The notes beneath the pieces are model-generated. The model was not told the origin of the DNA. It was given only the letters and a program-made list of their open reading frames with translations, and did no database searches. Both the position numbers and the translations under genes were made by a program. From Rhodopirellula sp. SM50 (GTDB lineage: Bacteria; Planctomycetota; Planctomycetia; Pirellulales; Pirellulaceae): a DNA stretch of 64,000 nucleotides. Positions 63,585 to 64,000 of the stretch are shown here, one piece after another (the stretch's first letter is position 1; each line of letters begins with the position of its first letter). Where the stretch lies: assembly GCF_002289565.1 (NCBI RefSeq), contig NZ_NTFY01000072.1:1-64000 (forward strand), in the 5' to 3' direction.

Positions 63585-64000
63585 TTAACGCCGTCGTCGC
63601 AAGGTGAATACGCCACCGACGAGCGCCAAGAATCCAAACGCCGTCGGCTCCGGAATCGCCGTGACCGAGTAGCGTAAATTGTCGATGAACAGATACGTCG
63701 GGGTGTTGATTCCGAACTGTCCCGAGTCGCTCGATTGGAACACCAGATCGATCGAACGCGCGTTCCCGAGCGCCGTCAAATCCTCATTCACCTGCCACGC
63801 GTCGACGATGTAGTCTTGGTTATCGTCGCTGAACGTGTAATCGGCCAAATCCAAGGTCACCGATCCGGTTGCGGTGCCGGTCGCGTTCAAGTCGCTGTAG
63901 CCGGTCAGGATCACGCGAAAGAAGTCGGGCTCGGACCCACCGGCACCGCCGAACTGCTTGGCGAACGCGTCTCCGTCACGCATCGAGAGATACGGGTACG
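63585..64000 (-). CDS. PEP-CTERM-anchored DUF4465 protein (5' end outside window)
   Basis: At least 138 residues of the C-terminal part of a DUF4465 domain (LSMRDGDAFAKQFGGAGGSE, DLADYTFSDDNQDYIVDAWQ, GINTPTYLFIDNLRYSV). It ends with a PEP-CTERM sorting signal: IPEPTAFGFLALVGGVFTLRRRR-type ending, with the Pro-Glu-Pro, a hydrophobic helix and a cluster of four Arg. Such proteins are exported and processed by an exosortase. The gene continues beyond position 64000, so the signal peptide and start are not visible. Confidence 0.9.
   Translation of the reverse strand, partial: YPYLSMRDGDAFAKQFGGAGGSEPDFFRVILTGYSDLNATGTATGSVTLDLADYTFSDDNQDYIVDAWQVNEDLTALGNARSIDLVFQSSDSGQFGINTPTYLFIDNLRYSVTAIPEPTAFGFLALVGGVFTLRRRR

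Overview
The window reads as chromosomal DNA of a planctomycete, most likely a member of the Pirellulaceae (Rhodopirellula/Stieleria-like). The inference rests on gene content: two chaperonin copies with dnaJ and grpE, a planctomycete-type FlgM, a DUF11 envelope protein and a proline-rich exported protein of planctomycete style, a fused MFS/spermidine synthase, a PEP-CTERM DUF4465 protein, and many single-gene units with weak Shine-Dalgarno signals. It also fits spacers packed with palindromic repeats and a high G+C content. No rRNA, tRNA, CRISPR array or phage block was seen.

Layout. 0.2-7.2 kb (minus strand): a protein-folding cluster, groEL / groES / second groEL, a rho-independent terminator, then dnaJ, grpE, an FmdB-type zinc ribbon and an isochorismatase-family hydrolase. 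7.9-18.4 kb: two exported proline-rich proteins, a PolX/PHP DNA polymerase, a lactonase-fold beta-propeller and an alpha/beta hydrolase. 19-23.7 kb: pnp with its own terminator, rpsO, cysC and a Uma2 protein. 23.8-30.9 kb (minus): two ABC-2 permeases without an ATPase, a GltS-type symporter translationally coupled to fliO, a Rossmann protein, a ThiO-like oxidase and a DUF2064 glycosyltransferase. 31.3-49.8 kb: a Ser/Thr kinase, PlsC-like acyltransferase, membrane C39-like protein, ABC exporter, fatty acid desaturase, terpenoid-cyclase-fold protein, mutM, a DUF429 protein, trpB, an UPF0173 hydrolase, a Rieske protein, a B12-binding/radical SAM enzyme, a CDF transporter and the MFS/spermidine synthase. 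50-53.8 kb: an accessory segment with a complete IS4-family element, an 83-bp miniature relative of it, a VOC protein with an unknown partner and a hydratase. 54.2-64 kb: flgM, a Fur-family regulator, a TPR lipoprotein, two CNNM/CorC-like membrane proteins with an ABC-2 permease, a Flp pilin, an epimerase and a truncated PEP-CTERM protein.

The least ordinary part is between the genes. At least eight families of palindromic or tandem repeats fill the spacers, mostly at gene 3' ends. They include a pair of families whose hairpin stems differ by compensatory changes, a 218-bp element present twice, and 7-bp and 14-bp arrays. Mobile DNA uses this landscape. The IS4 element sits in the loop of one such palindrome. 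A 134-bp miniature element with perfect 22-bp terminal inverted repeats and a 7-bp target duplication has entered, in frame and without a stop, the part of a TPR lipoprotein gene that encodes the signal peptide.
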